Of a DNA stretch of 37,176 nucleotides, positions 16,062-22,443 are shown one piece after another; the first letter of the stretch is position 1, and the number at the start of each line of letters is the position of its first letter. Where the stretch lies: contig NZ_RPRY01000034.1 of NCBI RefSeq assembly GCF_003949795.1, positions 1 to 37,176 on the forward strand. The letters run 5' to 3'. The position numbers and the translations under genes are program-made. Under the pieces are notes generated by a model that had not been told where the DNA came from, searched no databases, and saw only the letters and a list, made by a program, of their open reading frames with translations. This DNA is from Streptomyces sp. WAC06614. GTDB lineage: Bacteria; Actinomycetota; Actinomycetes; Streptomycetales; Streptomycetaceae.

Positions 16062-16975
16062 AAGTTGCCGTAGTTGACCTGCCAGGTCGGCAGGCCCATG
16101 CGGCGCCAGACCGCGACCACCCGGTCGCGGTCGTCCAGGGAGACACGGACCGCGAAGCGGTGGCGGACGTGCGCGTCGAACAGTTCCGCCTTGACCACGT
16201 CGTCGCGCCGCCCGTCGCCGCGGGCCCGCATCCACAGCTCGTCGTAGGGCACCTCGTGGCGCCGCAGCCAGGCCTCGGTGCGCTCGCGGTGCTCCTCGCC
16301 CCGGCCGGACAGCAGCACGACGACATCGCCGTCGGCCCGCCGGAACGAGTCCAGCGCCTGCCGCACCGAGAGGTTGAGCAGGTCCTCCTCGCAGCGGCTG
16401 AAGTCGTACGGTCCGCGGTCGCCGCGCAGCGCGAGGGTGCCGTCGATGTCGCACATCACGGCCGACGGCAGCGCCGGGTCGGCGACGTACGGCAGCACCT
16501 CGGGCTCGTCGTCGAACCACTCGGCGGTCAGCCGCCAGCCGCCCTTGCGGGCCTTGGCGTGCTTCTCGGCCAGGATCCGGATGATCTCCTCGCCGACGGA
16601 CCGGGGCCGCTCGGCGTCGCGGCGTACGCACTCCTCGACGGAGACGTCGGTGAAGTCGTGCACCACGAACGCGGCACGGCCCGCGACGGCAGCCTTCAGC
16701 CGCTTCGGGATGTGCGGCGTCAGGTGCGTGTTGTCGACCACCACGTCGAACCCGCCCTCGACGGCGGCCCGTACGGCGGCGTCCTGGATCTCCAGGGCGG
16801 TCTGCTCGTGGGCGTAGGAGCGCTCCGAGCGCTCGGCGGCCGGCAGGTCGAGCATCGCCCGCAGGTCGTCGAGGTTGACGCGGCGCATCCGGCCGCCGGA
16901 CTCCTCCTGGAGCCGGCGGGCGGCGGTCGTCTTCCCCGAGGCGGGCAGCCCCGTCATGACATGGACCACGGGCAC
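16058..16975 (-). CDS. T4 PseT-like polynucleotide 5'-kinase / 3'-phosphatase
   Basis: A 305-residue end-healing enzyme with the domain order and length of phage T4 Pnkp (301 residues). The N-terminal kinase has a P-loop GLPASGKTT (Lys15) and VNLDDLR (catalytic Asp36), corresponding to T4 Lys15 and Asp35. The C-terminal HAD phosphatase has DIDGTLA (Asp176, Asp178), a GPYDFSRCEEDLLN stretch strongly like T4 GPYDLEKC, SGR (223-225), RRDDVVKAELF and DDRDRVVAVWRRMGL, ending WQVNYGNF against T4 WQVASGDF. T4 Pnkp removes 2',3'-cyclic or 3' phosphate and phosphorylates the 5'-OH of a broken tRNA so that Rnl1 can seal it. The gene starts (GTG) three bases after the ligase stop, so the two are an operon. 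Ends overlap with the nucleoside hydrolase. Confidence 0.93.
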   Translation of the reverse strand: MPVVHVMTGLPASGKTTAARRLQEESGGRMRRVNLDDLRAMLDLPAAERSERSYAHEQTALEIQDAAVRAAVEGGFDVVVDNTHLTPHIPKRLKAAVAGRAAFVVHDFTDVSVEECVRRDAERPRSVGEEIIRILAEKHAKARKGGWRLTAEWFDDEPEVLPYVADPALPSAVMCDIDGTLALRGDRGPYDFSRCEEDLLNLSVRQALDSFRRADGDVVVLLSGRGEEHRERTEAWLRRHEVPYDELWMRARGDGRRDDVVKAELFDAHVRHRFAVRVSLDDRDRVVAVWRRMGLPTWQVNYGNF

Positions 16976-16978
16976 GGG

Positions 16979-18187
16979 TCAGTTCTCCTCGTCGGTGGCG
17001 AAGGGGTCGGACGTCTCCGGTCGCGCGGACCGGTACGTGACGAACTCGGTGGAGCGCCCGTCCAGGCGCAGGAACAGGGTGGCGCGCACCTCCCGGTCGG
17101 GCAGCGCCCGCACGGCGCGCGCGAACGCGGCCCGGTCCGCGCCCAGGTGGGCCAGCGAGGCGTACGCCGCGTCGACGTCCCGCTCCCGCTGCGCGCACGC
17201 GGTCTCGATCCGGTCGACGACCGTGCGCACCCACGTGTCGAACTCGTCGGGCACCAGCTCCAGCAGCGCGTCCAGCGGCTTGCCGCCGGAGGCCTCGACC
17301 TCCTCGACGGAGCAGCCGAGGGCCTGGGCCACCTGGCGGGCGGGCCGGCCGGCGAACCGCTGGATGCCGTGGCTGCGCCAGATGTCCCGCTCGGTGACGC
17401 CGGTGAGCACCTTGTGCAGCCGGACGTACTCGGCGATCTTGGCCTTGGCGCGGACGCCGGAGGCGAAGCGCAGCACGAAGCCTTCGGCGTTCATGCCGGT
17501 GGCCGCCTCCCCGCCGGGCAGGGTGTCGGACGTGGTCAGCGCGAGCAGTTCGGCCAGCGGCATGGCGGGCCAGACCCGGACGACGGAGCCGATCGGCTGC
17601 CAGGCGGGCGCGGCCTCGGCCAGCGGCACCTCGGTGCCGTCCGGGCCGAACGCGGCGAGCAGCACCAGGTCGCGGCGGTCGCCGTAGTCGACGACGATGC
17701 GGTTCTGCGGGTAGACGATCTCGGCGAGGTAGGTCACCCCGGGCACCAGCGCGGAGGTGTCCTTTCCGTCGAGCCGGCGCTGCGCCCAGGTGGCCTGGGT
17801 GCTGGTGAAGGAGCCCTTGGAGGCGACCCGCCACCGTCCCGCGTAGTGGAAGACCACGCCGAGGCTGCCGTCGACCTTGTCGTACACCTCGAACGGCTCG
17901 TCGGGCAGCGTGGGCGCGTACGGCCGGCCGCTCTCGTGCTCGCCGACGTTGAAGAACTTCGGCAGCGGCAGCGCGACGACCGCACCGGTGACGTCGTCGG
18001 CGACGAGGCCGCGGCAGCGCAGGGTGACCTGGTTCCAGACGCCCTCGTACTGGGCGGTCCGGGTGTAGGTGTACAGGGACAGCGGCAGTTCGGGGTGCGT
18101 CCTGCGCATGACGTGGCCCGCTGCGAGCGCGGCCGCCAGGTCCTCGGACGGCAGCAGCTCGTCAAGGGTCAGCGACACCTGGCTCAT
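16979..18187 (-). CDS. T4 Rnl1 (RnlA)-like RNA ligase
   Basis: A 402-residue ATP-dependent RNA ligase. The nucleotidyltransferase motifs are: I, YDKVDGSLG (adenylated Lys104; Lys99 in T4 Rnl1); an upstream conserved arginine in RCRGLVAD (Arg58/60); SKGSF; IIIa, YLAEIVYPQNRIVVDY; IV, NAEGFVLRF (Glu235); V, RAKAKIAEYVRLHK (Lys247/249). The C-terminal helical part (about 255-370) corresponds to the Rnl1-specific domain. It joins 5'-PO4 and 3'-OH RNA ends, and with the adjacent kinase/phosphatase it would repair nicked RNA, most likely tRNA. The ATG is preceded by GGGAGG. A TACAAT box at 18261-18266 is a possible -10. No anticodon nuclease is encoded nearby. Confidence 0.93.
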   Translation of the reverse strand: MSQVSLTLDELLPSEDLAAALAAGHVMRRTHPELPLSLYTYTRTAQYEGVWNQVTLRCRGLVADDVTGAVVALPLPKFFNVGEHESGRPYAPTLPDEPFEVYDKVDGSLGVVFHYAGRWRVASKGSFTSTQATWAQRRLDGKDTSALVPGVTYLAEIVYPQNRIVVDYGDRRDLVLLAAFGPDGTEVPLAEAAPAWQPIGSVVRVWPAMPLAELLALTTSDTLPGGEAATGMNAEGFVLRFASGVRAKAKIAEYVRLHKVLTGVTERDIWRSHGIQRFAGRPARQVAQALGCSVEEVEASGGKPLDALLELVPDEFDTWVRTVVDRIETACAQRERDVDAAYASLAHLGADRAAFARAVRALPDREVRATLFLRLDGRSTEFVTYRSARPETSDPFATDEEN

Positions 18188-18260
18188 GGTTCTTCCTCCC
18201 GGTTTGCGATGCTCGATTCTCCGGTGCGGGAGGCAGCCACCGGTACCGAATTAACGGCTG

Positions 18261-18266
18261 ATTGTA
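18261..18266 (-). promoter_or_regulatory. Candidate -10 box of the RNA repair operon
   Basis: On the minus strand this reads TACAAT, one base from the consensus, 73 bp before the ligase ATG in an A/T-rich patch that also contains TTAATT. No clear -35 element was found 16-18 bp upstream, so it may depend on an activator or an alternative sigma factor. Confidence 0.35.
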
Positions 18267-18383
18267 TGCGGACCGGCCGGGAGCCGTGCGGGTGGTGCCG
18301 CCGGCGGCGCCGTGGACGGCCGCGCAGGTGGTCGGCCTGAGACGGAGTTGACGGGGACGGCCGGGGCGACCACCGTGACCGGC

Positions 18384-19403
18384 ATGGGGAGAGAACGCCG
18401 ACCGCTCGTGGTGGTCCTGTGTCTGATCGTCCTGGGCGGGGTCCTGACGGGAGCGGTACTGACCGCGTCGCACGACGACGCCGCGCCGGGCACCGGGTCG
18501 CACGCCACCGAGTCGCACGCCGGTGCGGACGCGCCGGTGCGCGAGTACGCCGATCCGCGCGCCGGCGCGCCCGCACCGCCGGCGCCCGTGCCGGGGCCGG
18601 ACGCCTCCACGGGGACGGTCACCCTCGACTGCGGCCGCAACGAGGAGCAGCACTACAACCAGGACAACCTCGTGGTCTCCCCCGGCCTTTCGGGCGGGGC
18701 GCACCACACCCATGCGTACGTGGGCAATCTGTCCACCGACGCCCGGTCCACCGACGAGAGCCTGGCCGCCGCCCCCACCAGCTGCCGCGGCGGGGACCGT
18801 TCCACCTACTACTGGCCGGTGCTGCGCCGTACGGACCGGCCGGCGACCCGCCCGTACGAGCAGGCGGCCGGGCACGGCAACGCGGGCGAGGTCCTCACGC
18901 CCGCGACCGTGGCACTGGAGTTCCGCGGCAGTCCGGTCGGCAAGGTGGTGCCCATGCCGCGGTTCCTGCGGGCCATCACCGGTGACGCGGTGGCGTACAC
19001 GGCCCGCGACGACTCCCAGGTGCGGGCGCGGTGGGGGTGTTCGGGCAGCCCGGACCGGTCCACCACCTCCTATCCCCGGTGCCGGGAGGGTGAGCGGGTC
19101 ACCCGCACGCTCGTCTTCCCGAGCTGCTGGAACGGCCTGGAGACGGCGAACCCGGACCGCACCCACCTGGTCTTCGCCACGGCCAACGGGGTGTGCCCGC
19201 GGGGCACGTTCGCGGTGCCGGAGCTGCGCCTGTCGCTGGCCTACGACGTACCGCGGGGCGTACCGCTGGCGCTGGACTCCTTCCCGGAGCAGCGGCACAG
19301 CCCGCGGACCGACCACGCCATGTTCGTGAACGTGATGACGGACCAGCAGATGTCGGCGCTGGTCGCCTGCCTCAACGAGGGCAGGCAGTGCCGTGCGGTG
19401 TGA
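18384..19403 (+). CDS. DUF1996 secreted or membrane-anchored protein
   Basis: A 339-residue protein with an N-terminal hydrophobic segment (about 8-27, RPLVVVLCLIVLGGVLTGAV) acting as signal or anchor, then an Ala/Pro-rich linker and a DUF1996 domain from about residue 80. Family-like phrases are seen: DCGRNEEQHYNQDNLV, GAHHTHAYVG, STYYWPVL, VFPSCWNGL, TDHAMFVNV. The conserved Cys, His and Asp residues are present, but DUF1996 function is unknown in bacteria. The start is uncertain: ATG 18384 gives a compact leader, GTG 18375 and GTG 18312 are in-frame alternatives, and none has a strong ribosome-binding site. It is divergent from the RNA ligase operon. Confidence 0.78.
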   Translation: MGRERRPLVVVLCLIVLGGVLTGAVLTASHDDAAPGTGSHATESHAGADAPVREYADPRAGAPAPPAPVPGPDASTGTVTLDCGRNEEQHYNQDNLVVSPGLSGGAHHTHAYVGNLSTDARSTDESLAAAPTSCRGGDRSTYYWPVLRRTDRPATRPYEQAAGHGNAGEVLTPATVALEFRGSPVGKVVPMPRFLRAITGDAVAYTARDDSQVRARWGCSGSPDRSTTSYPRCREGERVTRTLVFPSCWNGLETANPDRTHLVFATANGVCPRGTFAVPELRLSLAYDVPRGVPLALDSFPEQRHSPRTDHAMFVNVMTDQQMSALVACLNEGRQCRAV

Positions 19404-19493
19404 CGGGCGTCACATGAACCGCGGCCCGCGTGGCGGCGTGTACGGGGCGACGCAAGGCGCCGCGTGCGTCACGACGGACGTGAAGAGGGTGAG

Positions 19494-20072
19494 ATGGCCG
19501 GACCACTGTGGCCCCGCGGTCGGCGGGGCTCGACCGACGAAGCACTGATCAGGTCGGTGTACGAGGAGCACGGCGCCGCCCTGCTCGGGTACGCGACCCG
19601 GCTGACCGGCGACCGGGCCGTCGCGGAGGACGTCGTGCAGGAGACGCTGATCCGCGCCTGGCGGCACTCGGAGGTCCTGGTCAACGGCAAGGGCTCGGTG
19701 CGGGGCTGGCTGCTGACCGTGGCGCGCAACATCGTCACCGACCGGTACCGGGCCAAGGCGGCCCGGCCGCAGGAGGTCTCGGGCACGCCGGTGACGGTCC
19801 CGGTGGAGGGCGACCATGCCGACTCCGTCGTCGACGCGATGACCGTGCTCGGCGCCCTGGACCGGCTCTCGCCCGAGCACCGCAGCGTGCTGACGGAGCT
19901 CTACTACCGCGAGCGCAGCGTCGCGGAGACCGCGGACAGCCTCGGGATCCCCGAGGGCACGGTGAAGTCGCGCTCGCACTACGCGTTGAAGGCGTTGCGC
20001 GAGGCGTTCAAGGAAGACGGCAACCGGCAGCGCAGGAACCAGCCCGCCGGACTCAGGGAGGTGGTGGCATGA
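19494..20072 (+). CDS. ECF-family RNA polymerase sigma factor
   Basis: A 192-residue extracytoplasmic-function sigma factor with region 2 (YEEHGAALLGYATRLTGDRAVAEDVVQETLIRAWRH) and region 4 (LSPEHRSVLTELYYRERSVAETADSLGIPEGTVKSRSHYALKALREAF). It lacks sigma regions 1 and 3, as expected. The ATG at 19494 follows AGAGGGTG; an in-frame GTG at 19464 would add ten residues. It overlaps the next gene (ATGA), which encodes a zinc-finger anti-sigma factor, so the pair forms a standard membrane-signalling unit in which the sigma factor is held inactive until the anti-sigma factor releases it. The inducing signal is not readable from sequence. Confidence 0.94.
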   Translation: MAGPLWPRGRRGSTDEALIRSVYEEHGAALLGYATRLTGDRAVAEDVVQETLIRAWRHSEVLVNGKGSVRGWLLTVARNIVTDRYRAKAARPQEVSGTPVTVPVEGDHADSVVDAMTVLGALDRLSPEHRSVLTELYYRERSVAETADSLGIPEGTVKSRSHYALKALREAFKEDGNRQRRNQPAGLREVVA

Positions 20073-20797
20073 ACCGGCAGCAGCACGAGGAAGAGCTCCT
20101 GGGACCGTACGTCCTCGGCGTGCTCGACCCGGACGAGGTCCGGCGCGTGGAGGCCCATGTGGGCGAATGCGTGCACTGCCAGCGGGAGGTGGACGCGTTG
20201 CGGGAGATGGAGAACGCACTGGGCGAGGTCCCGGAAGAGGCCTTCTGGGAAGGTCCACCACCGGGCGGGGACCTGCTCCTGCAGCGCACGCTGCGCCAGG
20301 TGCGTACGGAACAGGCCACCGTGCGGCGCCGCCGCTGGGCCGTCGCCGGCCTGGCGGCGGCGGCCTCGTTGGCAGCCGTGTTCTGGGCCGGGACCCAGGC
20401 GGCCGACGGCCCGGGGCGGGCCGAGGCGCTGCCTCCCGCGCCGTCCACCGCCCCCGCCACGCCCGCGCCGTCTCCCCCGCCGCCGGGCACCCGGGTGGCC
20501 TCGGCGACCGACCAGGCGACAGGGGTCCGGATGACCGTGCAGATGACGCCCGCGACGAAGTGGGTCCGGGTGCATGCGGCGGTGACCGGGGTGCCGGCGG
20601 GCGAGCGGTGCCGGATCGTGGTGGTCGGCCGGGACGGCAGCCGGACCACGGCCGGCGGCTGGGTGGTCGGCGCCCAGGACAACGGCGAGGCGAAGGGCGC
20701 CTCGCTGGACGGGTCCGCCGCGGTGGACCCGGCGAACGTCAAGGCGATCGTGGTCGAGAACGAGGCCGGGAGGACGTTCGTCTCCGTCCCGGTGTGA
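20069..20797 (+). CDS. Zinc-finger anti-sigma factor, single-pass membrane protein
   Basis: A 242-residue protein starting in the ATGA overlap with the sigma gene. The N-terminal anti-sigma domain carries His30-x3-Cys34-x2-Cys37 (HVGECVHC), the ZAS zinc motif, on a helix that would clamp the sigma factor. A membrane helix lies at about 91-110 (AVAGLAAAASLAAVFWAG), followed by a Pro/Ala-rich periplasmic-side linker and a compact beta-rich C-terminal domain (about 148-242, RMTVQMTPATKWVRVHAAVTG to TFVSVPV). This RskA-like layout suggests regulation by sensing outside the cell or by proteolysis. A strong hairpin follows the stop. Confidence 0.9.
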   Translation: MNRQQHEEELLGPYVLGVLDPDEVRRVEAHVGECVHCQREVDALREMENALGEVPEEAFWEGPPPGGDLLLQRTLRQVRTEQATVRRRRWAVAGLAAAASLAAVFWAGTQAADGPGRAEALPPAPSTAPATPAPSPPPPGTRVASATDQATGVRMTVQMTPATKWVRVHAAVTGVPAGERCRIVVVGRDGSRTTAGGWVVGAQDNGEAKGASLDGSAAVDPANVKAIVVENEAGRTFVSVPV

Positions 20798-20803
20798 CCC
20801 GGA

Positions 20804-20836
20804 CGGCCACGCACCCGGTGGACGGGTGCGTGGCCG
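20804..20836 (+). terminator. Probable terminator of the sigma/anti-sigma operon
   Basis: A perfect stem: GGCCACGCACCC (20805-20816) pairs with GGGTGCGTGGCC (20824-20835) around a seven-base loop, with one further C-G pair outside. It begins seven bases after the anti-sigma stop. No U-tract follows, as is usual in this G+C range. Confidence 0.65.
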
Positions 20837-20860
20837 CCACCGGCGGGCGGGTGTTCGTGG

Positions 20861-20888
20861 CCCACATCCCGGCCGGCCAGGATGTGGG
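20861..20888 (+). repeat. Second hairpin before the SDR gene
   Basis: CCCACATCC (20861-20869) pairs with GGATGTGGG (20880-20888) across a ten-base loop. It lies 25 bp after the first hairpin and 35 bp before the -10-like TAGGGT. It may be a second terminator or an operator of the dehydrogenase gene. Confidence 0.4.
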
Positions 20889-20922
20889 GCCTGCGCCCAT
20901 GGAGGGCTCCCCGCGGCCGACC

Positions 20923-20928
20923 TAGGGT
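20923..20928 (+). promoter_or_regulatory. Candidate -10 box for a leaderless SDR transcript
   Basis: TAGGGT is followed by exactly seven bases and then ATG (20936), so transcription could begin at the start codon. No good ribosome-binding site precedes this ATG. Confidence 0.4.
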
Positions 20929-20935
20929 TCCGTGC

Positions 20936-21739
20936 ATGACGAACGGATCCCAGCAGGAGCCCGGCCGACCGGTCGGGACGGAGGACCGCCGGGCCGCGCC
21001 GCTGCGCGGCCGGACCGCGCTGGTCACCGGCGGGGGCAGCGGCATCGGCCGGGCCTGCGCCACCGCGCTGGCCGCGGCCGGCGCCCACGTGCACGTCGTG
21101 GACCTCGACGGCCCGGCGGCCCGGGCGGTCGCCGAAGCGGTCGGTGGCACCGCCCACGAGGCCGATCTGGCCGACCCCGCCGCCGTCGAGGCGCTGCCCG
21201 CCGAGGTGGACGTCCTCGTCAACAACGCCGGGCTCCAGCACGTCGCCCCCCTCACCGAGTTCCCGCCGGAACGGTTCGTCCGGATCCAGCAGGTCATGGT
21301 CACCGCGCCGTTCCTGCTGATACGCCGCACCCTGCCGCACATGCGGGCCCGCGGCTGGGGCCGGGTGGTCAACGTCTCCAGCGTGCACGGGCTGCGCGCC
21401 AGCGCGTACAAGTCGGCCTACGTGGCCGCGAAGCACGGGCTGGAGGGGCTGAGCAAGGTCGCCGCCCTGGAGTCCGCCCCGTACGGCGTGACCAGCAACT
21501 GCGTGAGCCCGGGCTACGTCCGCACCCCGCTGGTGGAGGGTCAGGTCCAGGCCCAGGCCGCCGCCCACGGGCTGGACCCCGACGAGGTGCTGCACCAGGT
21601 GCTGCTCGCCCGCTCCCCCCTCAAGCGCCTGATCGAGCCCGAGGAGGTGGCCGCGGCGGTGCTGTGGCTGTGCGGACCGGACTCCGGGCACGTCACCGGG
21701 GTCTCGCTGCCGCTGGACGGCGGCTGGACGGCGGGTTGA
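20936..21739 (+). CDS. SDR oxidoreductase, probable 3-hydroxybutyrate dehydrogenase
   Basis: A 267-residue short-chain dehydrogenase. The NAD-binding turn is TGGGSGIG (about residues 32-39), NNAG follows, and the catalytic Ser and Tyr-x3-Lys are in NVSSVHGLRAS and YKSAYVAAKHG. The run SSVHGLRASAYKSAYVAAKHGLEG closely resembles 3-hydroxybutyrate dehydrogenases, which interconvert 3-hydroxybutyrate and acetoacetate; the C-terminal HVTGVSLPLDGGWTAG is the usual SDR end. The substrate is inferred from this resemblance only. The first 17 or so residues are a poorly conserved extension. The gene stands alone between hairpins and is probably a single-gene unit with a leaderless start. Confidence 0.85.
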   Translation: MTNGSQQEPGRPVGTEDRRAAPLRGRTALVTGGGSGIGRACATALAAAGAHVHVVDLDGPAARAVAEAVGGTAHEADLADPAAVEALPAEVDVLVNNAGLQHVAPLTEFPPERFVRIQQVMVTAPFLLIRRTLPHMRARGWGRVVNVSSVHGLRASAYKSAYVAAKHGLEGLSKVAALESAPYGVTSNCVSPGYVRTPLVEGQVQAQAAAHGLDPDEVLHQVLLARSPLKRLIEPEEVAAAVLWLCGPDSGHVTGVSLPLDGGWTAG

Positions 21740-21770
21740 CCGTCGTCCCGCCGCCGGGCCTGGTCGGCGG

Positions 21771-21810
21771 GGGTTTCCCGGACCGCGGCCGGACGGGCAA
21801 CAGGAAACCC
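21771..21810 (+). terminator. Inverted repeat after the SDR gene
   Basis: GGGTTTCC (21771-21778) pairs with GGAAACCC (21803-21810). The 24-base loop is itself GC rich and partly self-complementary (CCGCGG). It lies 32 bp after the SDR stop and 70 bp before the next start; a terminator is likely, a leader structure possible. Confidence 0.4.
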
Positions 21811-21880
21811 GTGGACCCCCGGCGCCGGCCCCGGCGACGCTGAGCCCGTCAGCACCGGGCACGACCCGCAAGGGGGAATC

Positions 21881-22243
21881 ATGCGCAGGATCTTCCGCGG
21901 CGCCGCCGCGTTCGCCACGGCCACGGCCGCCCTGGTGGCGCTCGGCGGACCGGCCGACGCCAAGCCCGCCGACGAGTGGGCGGGATGCCCGTACGGGGCG
22001 GTCTGCATCTACCCGCAGAACGAGGACCCGGCGGTCCGGCCGAGCCACATCTTCTACAGCTACGGGGCCCACAACCTCAGCAACCAGTACGGCTGGCACT
22101 GGGTCCTGAACAACCAGTACGGCGGTGCCAGCGCGCAACTGTGCACCGGCTACAACGGGGCGGGCTGCGGCGGCAGGATCGCCGAGGGCTCCGGCGTCTA
22201 CGCCGACCTGACGCCGATCAACTCCGTCAAGCTCAACCCGTAG
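21881..22243 (+). CDS. Small secreted cysteine-containing protein, peptidase-inhibitor I36-like
   Basis: A 120-residue secreted protein. The ATG is preceded by AGGGGGA. Residues 1-27 form a signal peptide ending PADA. The mature part begins with CPYGAVCIYPQN, similar to the opening of the I36/SMI peptidase inhibitor and beta-gamma-crystallin-like small proteins of streptomycetes, followed by Tyr/Asn-rich strands and a second Cys pair (CTGYNGAGC). The four cysteines suggest two disulfides. The inhibitory role is a family-level guess. The gene directly precedes the HTH-nSTAND-WD40 gene but is separated from it by a strong hairpin. Confidence 0.75.
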   Translation: MRRIFRGAAAFATATAALVALGGPADAKPADEWAGCPYGAVCIYPQNEDPAVRPSHIFYSYGAHNLSNQYGWHWVLNNQYGGASAQLCTGYNGAGCGGRIAEGSGVYADLTPINSVKLNP

Positions 22244-22284
22244 TCCCGGTCCCCACGAGGTCCCCACGAGGTCCTCACCGGTCG

Positions 22285-22318
22285 ACTTCCGGAGCCCGCA
22301 TGGGGCGGCTCCGGAAGT
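22285..22318 (+). terminator. Perfect 12-bp hairpin after the small secreted protein
   Basis: ACTTCCGGAGCC (22285-22296) pairs with GGCTCCGGAAGT (22307-22318) around a ten-base loop. It begins 42 bp after the stop and ends ten bases before a TAGCCT (22328-22333) that could be the -10 of the next gene. It is preceded by a duplicated TCCCCACGAGG. Confidence 0.6.
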
Positions 22319-22443
22319 TCCGGGCGGTAGCCTGGGTCCCTGCTCTTCTCGCAGCCTCGGCGCGCATTGCCATGGGGGATGCCTTGGGGGATCCGGACCG
22401 CGGACGGACGACCGACCATCAGCACACAGCATCCGGCACCGAC

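Noticed and set aside
16058..18400. Search for an anticodon nuclease, PrrC-like or other RNA toxin next to the RNA repair pair
   Set aside because: Neighbours are a nucleoside hydrolase and a DUF1996 protein; nothing with nuclease motifs was seen.
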